Source of the DNA: Pampus argenteus
Taxonomy: Eukaryota; Chordata; Actinopteri; Scombriformes; Stromateidae
Assembly (NCBI GenBank): GCA_036937835.1
Contig: CM072870.1
Coordinates: forward strand, 15,657,501-15,721,500
DNA length: 64,000 bases
Reading direction: 5' to 3'
Shown here: piece by piece, positions 36,886 to 49,470 of the stretch
How the letters are laid out: every line of letters starts with the position of its first letter
How positions within the stretch are numbered: position 1 is the first letter of the stretch
Translations under genes and position numbers: made by a program
The notes under the pieces: generated by a model
Seen by the model: the letters and a program-made list of their open reading frames with translations, nothing else
Database searches by the model: none
What the model was told of the DNA's origin: nothing

Positions 36886-37379
36886 GTCCAAGGTTCTTGT
36901 GCAGTTGTGTGGCGACGAAAGTGTTTCATTTAACAAATTTGTTTACTAATTTAAAAAAAAGGCCATATTTTGAATTGAATGATACATTTTTTCAAATCTC
37001 CACAAAATAATTTTTTTTTTTAACATTCACACTGTTATGCGCAATGATTTTGTCACTTCTCAATTCAGATTCACACACTTCTCACCCTCAAAATGTGACC
37101 CGTATATTATGTCTTTAGGAAGATAACAGGGCTGTGTTTCCACCTCTCACCCCCACACCCCCCTCTTCCCACCACCAACTGATCAATGCCCCATTAGAAA
37201 CTGAGGAGGGATGGTAAGTGAAAAAAGAGGCTCCATTCCAGCTAAATTGACCCCCTACTGAAGCTGTAGATTACACCACCTGCCCCCCCACCCCCCAAAA
37301 TCACCCCGACTTCATGACTCCCTAAGATGTGCTAGGTAGTAATAATGTATGATAACAAGGCAGCTTTTGTTGTTAATTT
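36886..37379. other. non-coding stretch
   Basis: No gene seen. A- and T-rich runs at 36953-37022, then a C-rich patch at 37140-37170 and 37282-37298. Confidence 0.5.
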
Positions 37380-37640
37380 GCCAAACAGGAAGTTTCTGCC
37401 CTGGAGGCTAAAGTGAAGACGGACACCAGCAGAAGCAGCAGAAGCAGCCATCTTTAAATCCCCTTTGGTGATGTGACCCCTGACCCAGCCTCAGAGAAGG
37501 TCAGACAAAACTTATCTCTCAATGAATAAACTGGTGCCCCCTTTTAAAGTCAGCATGTTAAGAATTGCCTGCACTCTATGCTTTGACATTCTCAAACAAA
37601 GTGGCGCATTTGTTGATTTTAATTAACAGGAAGCAGCAGT
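37380..37640. promoter_or_regulatory. candidate conserved non-coding element
   Basis: Repeat-free apart from a short AGCAG triplet patch at 37425-37445. Contains AACAAAG (SOX/TCF-like) near 37596 and TTAATTAA at 37619-37626. Role is inference. Confidence 0.25.
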
Positions 37641-39599
37641 GGTGGTTGTAATAATGTAAGCAACAGTCAGTTCATTTTAAAGGACAACTCTGTTTTTCTT
37701 AACACTTATATATTTCTGGCCATTATTTCTATTAGTTATGATAACACTGTAAGTAATTGCTGAAGTTGTTATATTGGTACAACAAAGTTGGACAAAGTAA
37801 TAAAAAAAGTGGTTTAACCAGATTATTTAAACCATCTTATTTGGAGGTGAAAACAGATATGGAGCACAAACCAAATGTCAGCAGTTGTTAACCTATAAAA
37901 ACTCACTTGCTGATGAAAGATGTCAAATGCAGTTAAAAGATTAGAAAAAGTAAATTGGTATTTCCTAATTCTATTGACAGTATACTGAATTCCTACTTGC
38001 CATCAGAAGCGTTAGAAAAAGTTACAAAATCAGACCCAGATATCAAACCTGCAGCGCTGCAGTTGCAAAGAAACTCTCAAACCAACAACATACCACCCCT
38101 GCTACCCTCATCAATTATGCACAATGCAACATCTTCATGTAAACCAAGAGAGGAAAGCAGAAGAGATGAGCGAATGTTTTCCACATGGTAATAAAAGTCA
38201 AATTCACTAGGGTGCACTTGCAAACACTACACAGGCTGTAGCCATTAAAAGTCAATTGGAGTGTCTGCTGCGTAAACAAATAGCTATGATTATTCCAACC
38301 TGCCATCCTCTGACAGCATTAAAACATCTTTCAATTAGGCAGCGCTGCAAAACACTCAGACCCAAACAAAGCTCTCCCTCCACCCCTGAATCACCGCCAC
38401 CGAGCCGCTGCTGCTCCCTCATTCTCAGCACACCTTTCACTCATCATGATGTGTCAACTGTTTGCAAGAGAGGGAGCAAAGATGGCAAGCTCTTTGACCC
38501 AGACCGAGATGGCAACGGTGTATGAGACACACAGCCTTCATTGTTTATTGGCTGGATCAATCAGAAAACACCTAAGGGTCTTTTTCTGATCTTTGGCCAC
38601 ATAGCTGGGTGGGTAGGCTTTGATACAGAGGGTCAAAAAGAAGACCCTCGAAAGAATAAATGAGACACTTTCTGAGCAAATCCTAGCCTCTCTTTGTAGA
38701 GAGAGAGAGAGAGAGAGACAACATTTGTCTTGCCTTTCTTTCTCACATATACCTACAGGCTCAGTAGGAACATTTAGTGAAAGTTGTGATGTGCATTTCC
38801 TTTGCTATAGTAACCAAACTGTTTAAAGACTCAAACTGGATTTTCTTAATGAGCTTGTTATTATTACGGTCCTTTCTATCACTTTGAGAGATTTCTGTGT
38901 TTGTTGTGTTGTTGTTTTCTTTGTTTGTTTGTTTTTCACACTGATGTCACGTACTTCCACGAACCATTCATGATTTGACATCTGATCTGATAAATCAAAT
39001 CTGCACAGGCACTGATGCACGTCTGAAAAAAGACTGCCATAGTTTTTGAATGTTACTCTACTGTTTAGTAGTATAAATATTTTTTTCCAAGACTTCTAAC
39101 TTTGGCTGTTTTTCATTCAGTCAATAATATTCAGTGCTATAGAGCAAACTTTTCGGAAATTTGTTTGTGATTTTGACTTGAGGAAATTCAGCCAACTGTA
39201 ACATGCGTCGCCTCCTCTTTATGCCCCATTAGGTCCACTCTCAGCACAATTATCAAACATGTATATGACATGTTAGGATCAAAAACATAAATAATAACAA
39301 GTATTCGTTATTCTTCACTATGCATCAATAAAGTCTTGTCAGAAACACTTCAAACATCGATGACATTTTTTGCTAAATACAAACAACAATAATATATTCC
39401 AGCTTTGAGCTGTCAAGATATACAAACTTCATAGGATCCAGGCTTTATTTTTATTTTTTTTTTGGTGCCATTCTGAGCGTACTAGCTTTGAAATTTAACC
39501 TCACAAGTTAGGCTTTTCTCCCTCTTATTTCTAAACGCTAATTTAATCTTGAACTTATTGAATTATTTAAGTTAATTCATATACTTTGTGGTACACTCG
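37641..39599. other. non-coding stretch
   Basis: No gene seen. An AG tract lies at 38698-38718. Positions 38240-38520 are GC-balanced with opposed open frames and could be a weak CNE candidate. The TTTG-rich patch at 38900-38936 is simple sequence. Confidence 0.45.
38698..38718. repeat. (AG)n microsatellite
   Basis: Uninterrupted AG tract of 21 bp. Confidence 0.95.
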
Positions 39600-39780
39600 G
39601 CGCATGTGACAAGCACACAAGGGATACCAGCCTCGCCTTAAATCAGCCCTATGTTTCTGTGAGCACCATGAACAAACGCTAATCCAATTGATTATCATTA
39701 AACTGCTCAGGCCATGTGGTTAAATTTAACACAGGTTCAAATTCAATATATGTGGTATTTTCTCAAGAAATAAGTCGGTT
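39600..39780. promoter_or_regulatory. candidate conserved non-coding element
   Basis: Contains a TAATCC core at 39680-39685 followed by CAATTGATTATC (SOX/homeodomain-like words). Repeat-free; role is inference. Confidence 0.25.
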
Positions 39781-41000
39781 CAAAGTGAAATCATGTCTTT
39801 AAGTGTCACCACTTCAGTGAGCGGCAAGTCTCAAGCTGGAGAGGCTTGCAGCCCTACGTAGGCCAACTCCAGCTGAAGAGGAGACATTGTGCTGCTTCAC
39901 AGACTCCTTCTATCTGTTGCCAGTCACTTAAGGGAAAGTCACTTAAGAAAAAAAAAGCAGGAATTTCTGGCACTGGAGGTTTAATATAAAACATGCTGAT
40001 TTCAAAATAAGCTAATTTGCTAGAAGCAGTACATCCTGTAAAATGGTTACATTCATAATTATCATCAAAAGCAACTGTTGTTGTAACTCAGTCTGTAGCA
40101 TCCTTTCAGTGATAAAACTTTAAAAAAAAAAAAAAAAAAAAAAGTAACTTACAGAAGGACATGAGGGGTGAACAAACATTGTGGTGTCTAAATACAAGAG
40201 ATATGTTGTGTAGAGGATGGAAGTGATCAGCTTTTACTGGCTTTGGGGCGATCATTTTTATTTTTTAATGCTTTGGGTTTATGGGGATGTTTGTCTTCAT
40301 ATAGACAATCATAACATCAAAACAAATATTCAGATGGCTAAAATGAAGATGATGATGAATTCTGCAAATTATTCACAAGATGCTGTCGATTGACCCGAAT
40401 GACCGCTTATCCTCAAACCATCCACTTATAAATTCCTAAGTTGTATTATTAAGCAAAGGCTGGTGCAAAGTCAGTAATCAGTATTGATTTTAAACATGTT
40501 TTAACTTGAGGTTGACAATCACATGTTCCTGCCTACAGTGACGTTTCCGAGTGTTATTACAGCGTTTCGCATTTTCTTTCATCTCATTACTGCCTTTACT
40601 GTGTCACAAGAGCAACAGTGAACTGAACTTCAAAACATTAAGCTAAAGAATAGTAAATCATATAGACTAACTTAATAATAAGTTGGCTCAATTAGAGGAA
40701 GTATCTGAAGACATCTGATAAAGGCGCATGCTTTTCATCTGTAAATATTCCGACAGCAGAGAAATAATTATGAAATGAAGTCAGTGTATGTATTATGGGG
40801 GTTATTCGGATACACACACTGCTGTGGAGAGACATTCGCTGGTATAGAAACTTATCCACATCACTATGATTACGCACCAGACCACACGTCCTTATTTCAC
40901 ACTTAAGGAAGGCAGAAATAAATGCTGACTCATAATAATTATCATGTCTTGTCAAGAGCCTAAGTATCATGGCCAAACACTGTGTATGTTTCTTTGCCAA

Positions 41001-41001
<1 letters not shown>
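39781..41001. other. non-coding stretch
   Basis: No gene seen. Contains the A22 run at 40122-40143. I cannot see a recognisable retroposon body attached to that A-run. Confidence 0.5.
40122..40143. repeat. poly-A run (22 A)
   Basis: Twenty-two consecutive A. It could be a retroposon tail on the + strand, but no source body or target duplication is evident upstream. Confidence 0.9.

Positions 41002-41041
<40 letters not shown>
41002..41041. repeat. (TG)n microsatellite
   Basis: Uninterrupted TG tract of 40 bp, the longest dinucleotide array in the window. Confidence 0.95.
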
Positions 41042-41043
<2 letters not shown>

Positions 41044-41362
41044 ACTGATGCGACTCAGCTGTGCATGAGTAGATGCACTTCCAGCCGAGACTCCTGACAG
41101 TCATTTTATCTGCTAAAAACAGCTGAGCCTTTGTTGGTAGATTAACACTGCTGGCTAAATGCCTTATTTAAACAGACCTTTGGATAACGAACCACCAAGG
41201 TGCATAGGAGCTATACATTAATTTGTAACTTGGGCCTCGTGCCAGAAGGTTTGACAGAGTAACTAAACATTTCACGGCGGATGAAAGCTGCTAAATGCAT
41301 TGTGACAGCCAGTAGTGTGTTTTGTTTCTTACAAAACACAGTGTACTCAGAGGAAAACTGAG

Positions 41363-41384
41363 ACACACACACACACACACACAC
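41363..41384. repeat. (AC)n microsatellite
   Basis: Uninterrupted AC tract of 22 bp. Confidence 0.95.
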
Positions 41385-42354
41385 TCAGTGTACACAGCGA
41401 CACAGGGACTGCACATATACACCTTTTCGTGCACTCACAATCATACACGCACACCTGTGCAGATTGGCTCAGGTCGCATTCATTTGCTCTCTTACTCTTT
41501 GTCTTAGGAGAAATTACAGAGAAGACAATGAAAAATGTTAGGTGTTCAGAGTAATATTACATTAAGCTAATCAAATTTCAGGAAAAATTGTTGCAGAACA
41601 TCATGGGAAACATATCTATTATGGAGACATATTAGCAGTTCCATTTTCTAAAGATTTTACTCTTTCTTTCTTATTCATTGCTTTCTTTCTTTCTTTCTCT
41701 GTCCCCTCAAACAACCCATTTTTAAACTAATTAAACTGCTTTGTTGTGTACCAGAATAAAAAGACTACTGCACATTTAATGTCCAAAATCTGATGGTCAA
41801 ACAATTGCAAAGGTCACAGACTTGGCAGGGTTTGCATTCTTTGTGCAAAATTGATTTTTATTTTATTTTTTATAACTCAATAAACTTGTTTTGAGGTAAC
41901 AGGCCTTTATGGTAATTAAATAACTAAACAGGATGCTTCAGTGCTACTGCAACAATCTCCACCCAGCTGAGGGCAAAAGGCTCATTTTGATTGGCAGCAA
42001 GGATACTCCCTATCTATTAGTGCATTCAAGACAACTGAGAGACGGAAAGTTTTTGACCAACGAGCAGTAAGTATCAACACACAGAGTTACTGTGTTGTAA
42101 AGAGTAGCAGCACAGGAAGCTGAAAATTTGCCCTGAGCTACACTTCTGGCTCCCATGACCTTGAACTCTTCTTGGGTCAGAAACTTCTCATGTTCCAGTA
42201 GCAGTGAATAAACCAAAAACTCTGTGCGATGAGGATACAACATCCAGGTAAGGTACAAGCATATGATAAAATCTGCTTATTTTACTCTATATGGCCCGTC
42301 AACATACTGTATGTTTTGTGGTTTTGCTCTGGAACTGTTTTGTGTCTTTCAAAA
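41385..42354. other. non-coding stretch
   Basis: No gene seen. A (CTTT)n tract lies at 41681-41699. Confidence 0.5.
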
Positions 42355-42515
42355 CAGCCACAGTTTGAGGAAGATCCTCTCCTGTTTCAACATAACAATG
42401 TTCCTGTGCACCGGTTTGGTGTGGAATAACTTCTCAAGCATATCGCAACACCTTCTGGGTGAATATGAAAACAGACTACAAACCAGACCGATTTATTTAA
42501 TGCCCCTGATTCTCT
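42355..42515 (+). pseudogene. Tc1/mariner-like transposase fragment, copy 2
   Basis: Reads QPQFEEDPLLFQHNNVPVH in one frame (about 42355-42411), matching the same transposase segment as the fossil at 17990-18160. The second catalytic aspartate codon has become AAC (N). The text then jumps to GGTTTGGTGTGGAATAAC (42413-42430). Later comes CAACACCTTCTGGGTGAATA with ACAGACTACAAACCAGACC (about 42446-42489), matching the HLWDELERRLRARP region with drift. Frames shift and stop codons intervene, so it is dead. Same orientation as copy 1; the two differ in which parts survive. Confidence 0.72.
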
Positions 42516-43129
42516 TCAATAAACATTACCTTTTCCTATTCAGGAGAAATCATAAACCAAATTGGGAGAATATCAATTATTATTTTTTCTTTTGGTTTTT
42601 AGTTTTTCTTCTGTGACTTCTTTATGTATAACATTGGGCAATAGCTCCATCTTTCAATCACAATAATGACAATCAATTTTCTTGTGACTATCTTTAAGTC
42701 AAACTGGTCATATTTTGATTTATCGTCATGCTACTGCTAACAGACCTCATCCATTCACAGTTTGCTAGTGTGCTGCTTATAAAGATAAACAGCCTGAGCA
42801 TCGGAAGACTGCTTCAAAGAAATCCCCAAACAGACAAGGGCTGCATCACAAAAAGGCTTGATTAACACATAAGTGGGCTCAACATTTGCAATAACACTAC
42901 TAATCTATGCAAACTTTCTTTAGCCTTGTTGCAACGTTGAATGCCTGACCGGCCGTGCAAAGGCGTATGGTAAAATATACTCTGAGAAATCTGACAAAGA
43001 CCAACTTTTCTCTCGGCCTACAAAGGATTCCAAGTTTCGCCATCCTGTCCAGCTGCCTAGAATAGACAACACAGCCTCTTTTGTCAGGGTGAGTCAATCT
43101 GTGTGGGTGTGAATGCATTAGCCCTTCAC
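42516..43129. other. AT-rich non-coding stretch
   Basis: No gene seen. Confidence 0.5.
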
Positions 43130-43420
43130 AACAGAATTATGCCCCTGGACTCCTCCGCTTTGCTTTCAAATATTCTGTGATAGGTTCCCGCGGTCATGTT
43201 TAGATCACTTCCGGCCGATGATTTGCCATAAGAAAGGATGAATGGTGACCATTGAGATGCTGAATAATTATACTTGGACCTGCAAGTTGGGGAACACATA
43301 ACCCTCAGAGGGCAACACGACAAACATGTTTTTCGGGGCCTGGCGACAAAGAGCATGTTTTGATGTGACTGGGCATATTCCCTGAATTGAGTCATGCAGC
43401 GGGGTTATCGCTGTGGTGCG
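43130..43420. promoter_or_regulatory. candidate conserved non-coding element
   Basis: Repeat-free block with retained CpGs and a TAATTAT core near 43264. Open frames on the minus strand (89 and 111 codons) overlap it but lack recognisable protein features. Of the CNE candidates between 43 and 47 kb this looks strongest. Confidence 0.32.
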
Positions 43421-45415
43421 TGGGCTGTTTGTCCATCTCTGCACTTTGCTTTTCACTGTCTGACTAATGGATTTATGCGTGTGTGTGCCTGTGTGTGAGC
43501 GTGTGTATATATGTGTGGGTGTTAATACTGGCATGCATATGCTCATGTGTCGCGGTACAGAGTATGCGTCTGTGTGTGCAGCCTGGGGAAAGGCATGGAC
43601 CACAGCAGCAGCAGACGACGACGACTCACGCCGCGGCAGACCTCGCTGAAGTCATCGTTTTCAACAGCAAGCAGACCACTGTTCATTAACACACACACAC
43701 ACATACAGTATCTGTGCAAATGTGAGTTCTCATGAAGGTCCATTGAATACTAAACACAATAAATTCGTTGAGAACAGCAGCAGGACCTAATGAGCTATTC
43801 TTCTGTCTAACATAGCCCAGAACCCCCCGGGAATTAAATGCATATTGGACAACTTTGCAGAACACAATCTGTGTTCATTTAGATTATTTGAAGGGAAATT
43901 CTGGCATTTGTCAACTTGGGTATTATTCTTATGCTTTTGTCCAACATTTTACTCACCACGTCTGTTGTAGAAATGTAGGAAATGTGAACTCCTGCAGCGA
44001 TGCTGAGGGTCAAGCAGCTTTACAACATGATTCATTGCAACAGAAATGAAGACTGACTGACAGTAAACACAGAAAGTTGTTCCCTTAAAATGCCTGTAGG
44101 TGCAGCCCAGTAGTGAACTGCATACAATACTGCATACTCAGTTTCAGTTTACTGGTCTATAGATGCACTGTTTATTTAGTTTAAGCATACAACATAATAG
44201 ATAATATTCACTATTATATACTCACATCATTATGCACTAACTCTTTATATTCTCTATTTATAACACTCTCTTATAGGAGATTTGGTGGCGCTTGATTAAA
44301 ACAGATTTTTTTTCCCAACCACTCCCTCCCCAACACATATGCATACACACATGCACAAACTGTCCCTGGCCCGCTGTATTCATACACACATATGCACACA
44401 CACACACACTTCACATGTGTACGTCTCATACACACAACTTGGCCCATTAGCGGTGACATGTGACGTTTCGACGGGGCAAATGAAGCTCAACAATTGATGT
44501 CAGAGCCTTACAAATTAAACAAATGGGAGACCGCCATGGTGTATTAGGCACCCCAAACCCCCTGATGAACACAGCAGAGGCACACGCCAGCAGGACAACA
44601 TTGTCTCACTCTCCTCTCCTCCCCTAAACAAGGCTGTGAGAATGAACCCCACCCCACCCCCCTCGCCGTAACCTTCCTCTTGCACACAAATCATACTCAC
44701 ACACACGCACGCTCGCACGCACACACGCACGCACTACAGTCAGTCAGTGAGCAAAATGAAACTAACCGTGCATTGATTGTCAATTGAGTCCTTTGACAAG
44801 CAAATAAACAGCACTGATTCTGGGGATCAATATGATTGATATGTCATTTGGTCATTGATGCAGCAACTCACAGTAGTGTATGTATACACGTTGTGAAAGC
44901 ACAGCAGGTCAAAGAATGGGCGTCATTGAATGAGCTTATATTGGCATGACAATACTCTTGTAAGACTCACTTGTATTTGCATTTATCATTTTGAATGAAT
45001 GAATCCTAAGAAAAAAAAGTGACACTTCAGTAACATTTAAAGAATTACGTTTAGGAAACAGGAGTTTCTGAATAAGTTTTGGTATAAACTTGTTAATAAT
45101 GGCTCCTGAACAGGATGCAAATGATAATTTTCATGCTATGTATCTATTTAGCTTGAATTTGCTTGCTAAAGCTCATCTATCTGTCACACTTACAGATTTT
45201 TCTAGATATTTCTCAAACTACTTTGTGCAGTAAAGATCTTTCAAGTCAATTCAAGTGACAATCATATCATTGTACAGTTGCTATACATTTTACATTTCTG
45301 TTCAGATAATTTTTGGACATACATGCACACACGTTTACATATTTACACGAGTATAGCCTGTAGTCGTAGTTTTCTGCTCTGTTTTGTTGTCTACACTTTG
45401 GTGTGTATCCAGCGT

Positions 45416-45416
<1 letters not shown>
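43421..45416. other. non-coding stretch with TG/CA-rich patches
   Basis: No gene seen. Imperfect TG repeats lie at 43480-43580, a CpG-rich CAG/ACG patch at 43605-43650, CA-rich patches at 43688-43704, 44340-44412 and 44690-44735. Positions 44090-44240 contain repeated CTGCATAC words, possibly an unidentified repeat. Confidence 0.45.

Positions 45417-45449
<33 letters not shown>
45417..45449. repeat. (GT)n microsatellite
   Basis: Uninterrupted GT tract of 33 bp. Confidence 0.95.
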
Positions 45450-45450
<1 letters not shown>

Positions 45451-45623
45451 CTGAGCATTTGTTAATCCATATGCAAACACATTGTCCATCGACAGACCTT
45501 CTGAGGGGTGAAACATCCTGGGAACAGAGAAGAGGAGCGGGGATGAGTCACGATTAGGATCTCTACGATTCACAGCACCTGCACACACTACATGCCAGAC
45601 ACAATCACATCAAATGATACTCA

Positions 45624-45640
45624 ACACACACACACACACA
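45624..45640. repeat. (AC)n microsatellite
   Basis: AC tract of 17 bp. Confidence 0.9.
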
Positions 45641-46037
45641 TAAACAAAATACAAAGAGTAAGTGATGTTAAGGGTGTACAAAGAGGCACACGAAGACCCT
45701 CTAAACGCCACATATAGGGCCACAACACACACATAAAGAATACAAAGTGCTTACTGAACCACACTCGGACACAGTGCATGAGCATCCCTGTTCACACACA
45801 CAATCACACACGTACACAGGTGTGGCAGGTCCATTTTGTTTTCACTAACCTCTGCAGCCCTTTTCGCAATCCCCTGCAAATAGGACTGATGTTACAGGGC
45901 AGATATAGGTGTACAATTTCTTGTTTGGCTTTGAGAAAACATGGCGTAATGGTGGTGAGAAACTGTGTTGGAAATAAATGCATCACCTCTGTTTGGGAGG
46001 AATCCCTCATCATAAGCCATCATCCTTTATATGTGTT

Positions 46038-46071
<34 letters not shown>

Positions 46072-46239
46072 GAGAGAGGAGGAGAGGAGAGAGAGATGGA
46101 ATATCTAAAAGGGGTTAAGTGCCAGGGTTACCCATCCAAGGAGCATTAAATGAAGGCTCTCACTTTGATGGACACCGGCACCGGGATCCCTGATGTCCCA
46201 AAATATTAGGTTTCTCTTCTAATAATGTTGGAAATATTG
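45641..46239. other. non-coding stretch with GT and GA tracts
   Basis: GT tract at 46051-46071 followed by a GA-rich tract to 46097. The 123-codon frame at 45778-46149 crosses these and is judged spurious. Confidence 0.55.
46051..46097. repeat. compound (GT)n-(GA)n microsatellite
   Basis: A pure GT tract (46051-46071) changes directly into GGAGAGAGGAGGAGAGGAGA-type purine repeat. Confidence 0.9.
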
Positions 46240-46420
46240 CCTACTGTCATGATTAATCTGGCTGGCTGCTGGGCCTGATTGCAGGTGACGCGGTCACAGC
46301 ACAGTGCCTGTGTTAGTTTCCACACACCGTCAGCTTCGCTCGACACAAAGCCGCAGCCAGGAGCAGGGCTGATAGCAGCCATCGCAGCTGCTGCTAATGC
46401 AATGTGACAGCGGAGAAGGA
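46240..46420. promoter_or_regulatory. candidate conserved non-coding element
   Basis: GC-balanced block with several CpGs, GATTAATC near 46251 and GCTGCTAATG near 46390. Repeat-free. Role is inference. Confidence 0.27.
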
Positions 46421-47479
46421 AACCTTTATTTTAATTCAAACAACAAAAGCCAAACAGCCAAACTTATCTGCGTGCCCAACATTTTCCCTCCAACACAATG
46501 AGTTATTTTCTCCTTTTTCTGCCACCAAAGTCCTTATGCTCTTTTTCATTTTCTGCCCTCCTATTTTCATTGGGCGAGGTAAATCTTGTGTAAGCACGTT
46601 CTTGCTGCAACAGTATCTGGCAAGGGAAGAGAGAAGAAGAGTGGATGGAGAAACGTGGAGGTATTTGCAGATGTGGAGGAAGGCACAAAAACATTTGTCA
46701 AATCAAAGGCTTGAATTATTGCACATAGTCGGGTCAGTTTCACATGCCACTTAGAGGTCCCATTGTCCTGATGTTGAACAAGACCCCCTTTATGTGATAG
46801 GCTTGAAAAACAACGTTGGCCCTCCTCATAATCAAATCTGTAGATCCCAACAGGCCAGCAGGCCCTGCCACTTGGAATTCTTTGCATTGGCCATGGTCAG
46901 GACGTGCCGTTTGGCCCCAACAATGGCAACATTGATTTTAGCGCCATGAGAATTTTGGTTGAGCTGTAAAAACTGGGACTAGGGGGGAAACACCGATCTT
47001 TGCCTTTCCCAGGAGGGTGTGTGTGTGTGTAGATCTGCGGGGGGAAGGTGAGTCACTCGTAGGCTCCAGGGCTCTGACCCGCTGGTCCTCTGGCCTAATT
47101 CAATCAGTCCAAGCATCATTAGCCTACCATTATCAGACATTATCTCCCAGACTAAGCAGGACAGTTATTCCGTTCCTGTGTGTGTGTTGGAAAAAAACAC
47201 ACACACTTCCTGTCCTCACTTTGCTTCCTTTTGCACGCCTATGAACCACAGTTGGAGGCTGATTGTCTCACCACAATCGAGCCTTGTTTATACGCATCAT
47301 TTTTGAGAGAGTGCAAGCCGGTGTTTTGGGGAACTGATGTTACATTGATGTCTTGTTGCTATGGGGCTGGGGCTAAGGCCACGACATAAAGGCATGACCT
47401 TCCTGTTTGGCTGCATAGTAACTTACTGAGTTGATACAAATTACCCTGCTTTTCGATCTACCAATTTAGCCGCTACTTA
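46421..47479. other. non-coding stretch, partly CNE-like
   Basis: No gene seen. 46870-46985 and 47050-47175 are GC-balanced and could be regulatory; an 18 bp TG patch lies near 47017-47030. The 116-codon frame at 46404-46754 shows no domain. Confidence 0.45.
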
Positions 47480-47825
47480 CTGGGCTGGGGTCAAACAGAG
47501 CCCTTTCATGTGGTCATCTTTTGAAGTGACTGCAGACTACTGTGAGACTTTAGCACCAAGCTTCTTGATGCAAGGGGAGGGAATGTGAATGAAGGAGAGG
47601 AGTGCTGAACAATGGGTCCCCCTTAGAAAATCCTCTAAATCTTTGTGGCTAACTTCAAAAGAGCCCCTGGTGTCAAAGCCTGTGTTGTGGCTGGAGCTGG
47701 ACACACTGTTTCCCTGGATATAAATGTTTTATTAGAGGGCACACCTCCTCAGGCTCACCCTGTCACTGTCAGAGGTAGGAGGAACAAGGGGGACACTGTG
47801 TGCCCCTGAGAGCGACATCAAACAT
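47480..47825. promoter_or_regulatory. candidate conserved non-coding element
   Basis: Repeat-free, GC-balanced block with TTTATTAG and CCAAGCTT words. Role is inference. Confidence 0.22.
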
Positions 47826-49079
47826 AATGGGCTTTGCATGCATGCACACAGCCAACAAAAAGTTATTCATCAAATACTATAATATGTTGACTTTTTTTTT
47901 TACAGCTTTGCTCCTGGACTGTCATTCCACCCGTAAAGGGGAACTTAAAGAAAATTATTCCACAGTATTAATATGAGGAATATCCAATACAAATCATATA
48001 TATATATATATATATGTATATGTCTAAAAATTATGCTTGCATGGATGATTTGAGTACGTCATCACATTTACAGACAAATGTCACAGTTTGCTAAAAGTAT
48101 ACATAATTCATCACCAATCAGTCAGAATCCATTTTTAATTTACATTATTCTTGTAAATGTTAATGTCTTAAAAATAAATAAATAAATAAATAAAACTTCC
48201 TGCGGCTACAACCTAACCACTCAGACTCTGGTACACCGGAAGGGGCAACACTGCAGTCAAGCTCGAGTGCTCGGCTCACAGTCCAACTGTCAAAAGAGAC
48301 GTCAGGTGAAGGTGATTTTCCACCTGATCCCAGAAAAACAAATGGGAACGTCTTGGGCTGGGCCCTCAGTTGACCCTACTGCCCCCCCCTCCCTCCCTTT
48401 CCTCCTTCCCCCTCCATTCCCACCAATAGTGACCACACCAACAGAGGAAGGAGCCAGTGTAGTCTGCTGCAGAACCATTTAAGAGAAAAAACAATCACGG
48501 TGGTGGAAAATGACAAGATGATGGAGGAAAATATGAAAAGCAAAAAGGTGACTTCTTCCTCAAAGTCTGAGTCATCCACCTCAAACTGTAACAGGGTCTC
48601 GGCGCTTACACCTGGTGACCTAGGACGCCTGAAACCACACACATACATTTATGAAACTGCAGGACTGGCCGTTGGATGTGTGGAAGGAGACCCTTTTTAT
48701 TAGGGATACCAACCTGTCATGCATCCCACACATACAGATAGACAGCTACGCTGGTGCCACCTTTTATCACATTAATGCAATACTTAAGAAACGTACACTT
48801 CATCATAACACTAAACATGTAATCATATCTACTTTTGATTATTTTCATTCATTTATGTTTTGGTTTTATTATCTTACATCCCATTTTGCTGCATTTTTGC
48901 TTACTTGACCTTGCTCTTTTCCTTCACAAGGTTCGATAATATTAATCAGAACTTATCTTGGCCTCTTATCTGCATCAGATTTTTCCTTTTATCAAATGAC
49001 ATCACACGATGCAGCCAGTTAAAAAACTCTCTCACTCTAATCCTGTGAATTATGGCAGCTCTTCAGCTCAGCTGAAGTG
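47826..49079. other. non-coding stretch
   Basis: No gene seen. Contains TA repeats at 47996-48015, an (AAAT)n at 48171-48194 and a C-rich patch at 48380-48425. Confidence 0.5.
48171..48194. repeat. (AAAT)n microsatellite
   Basis: About six AAAT units. Confidence 0.92.
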
Positions 49080-49470
49080 TCGGGAAATGTCTAATTTTTC
49101 TCTCTTTTCAGGAGGCCTTTTTTGACCCCTATTATGCATTCTAGGCTTAACGTCAAAGAGCGGGGAAGAGATTTAATTTGTTGACGATTGCCACCGATCT
49201 CCCTTAAACGGCTTTTAATTGATAACGGCAAGGGAGAGCGGTGAACTTTAAATAGACATTCTAATTATCGGCTTTAAGAAGCAGGGGCTTTTTGGGAAAT
49301 GTTATGGCATTTGGAATGGGATTAATGGGTGAGTGAGGCGCTGGACACCCCGCAGCTAAATGACATTAAAGAGGGAGATGAGTGGTGCTGCTGAAGGGAG
49401 CAAACCCACTAGTCACAGGAGCCAGGGCGCCCACTGCCTTGGGCACACACACCGTGGGGTAACGTGCAGG
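49080..49470. promoter_or_regulatory. strong candidate conserved non-coding element
   Basis: A long repeat-free block with evenly spread CpGs (around 49151, 49161, 49184, 49195, 49209, 49226, 49240, 49269), homeodomain words TAATTGAT (49216-49223) and TAATTATCGG (49262-49271), and ATTAATGGG at 49321. It sits between AT-rich flanks and stands out from the rest of the window. Its left edge has a good 3' splice-acceptor look (CTAAT, pyrimidine tract, CAG at 49108-49110), so an exon is a possible alternative. Conservation is not visible here. Confidence 0.4.

Noticed and set aside
40122..40143. A22 run as a retroposon tail
   Set aside because: No recognisable retroposon body or target-site duplication next to it, so kept only as a simple repeat.
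43605..43650. CpG-rich patch as a CpG-island promoter
   Set aside because: Only about 45 bp of CAG/ACG triplet-like sequence; too short for an island and no transcript evidence.
45778..46149. 123-codon + strand open frame
   Set aside because: Ends in the compound GT/GA microsatellite; no recognisable domain.
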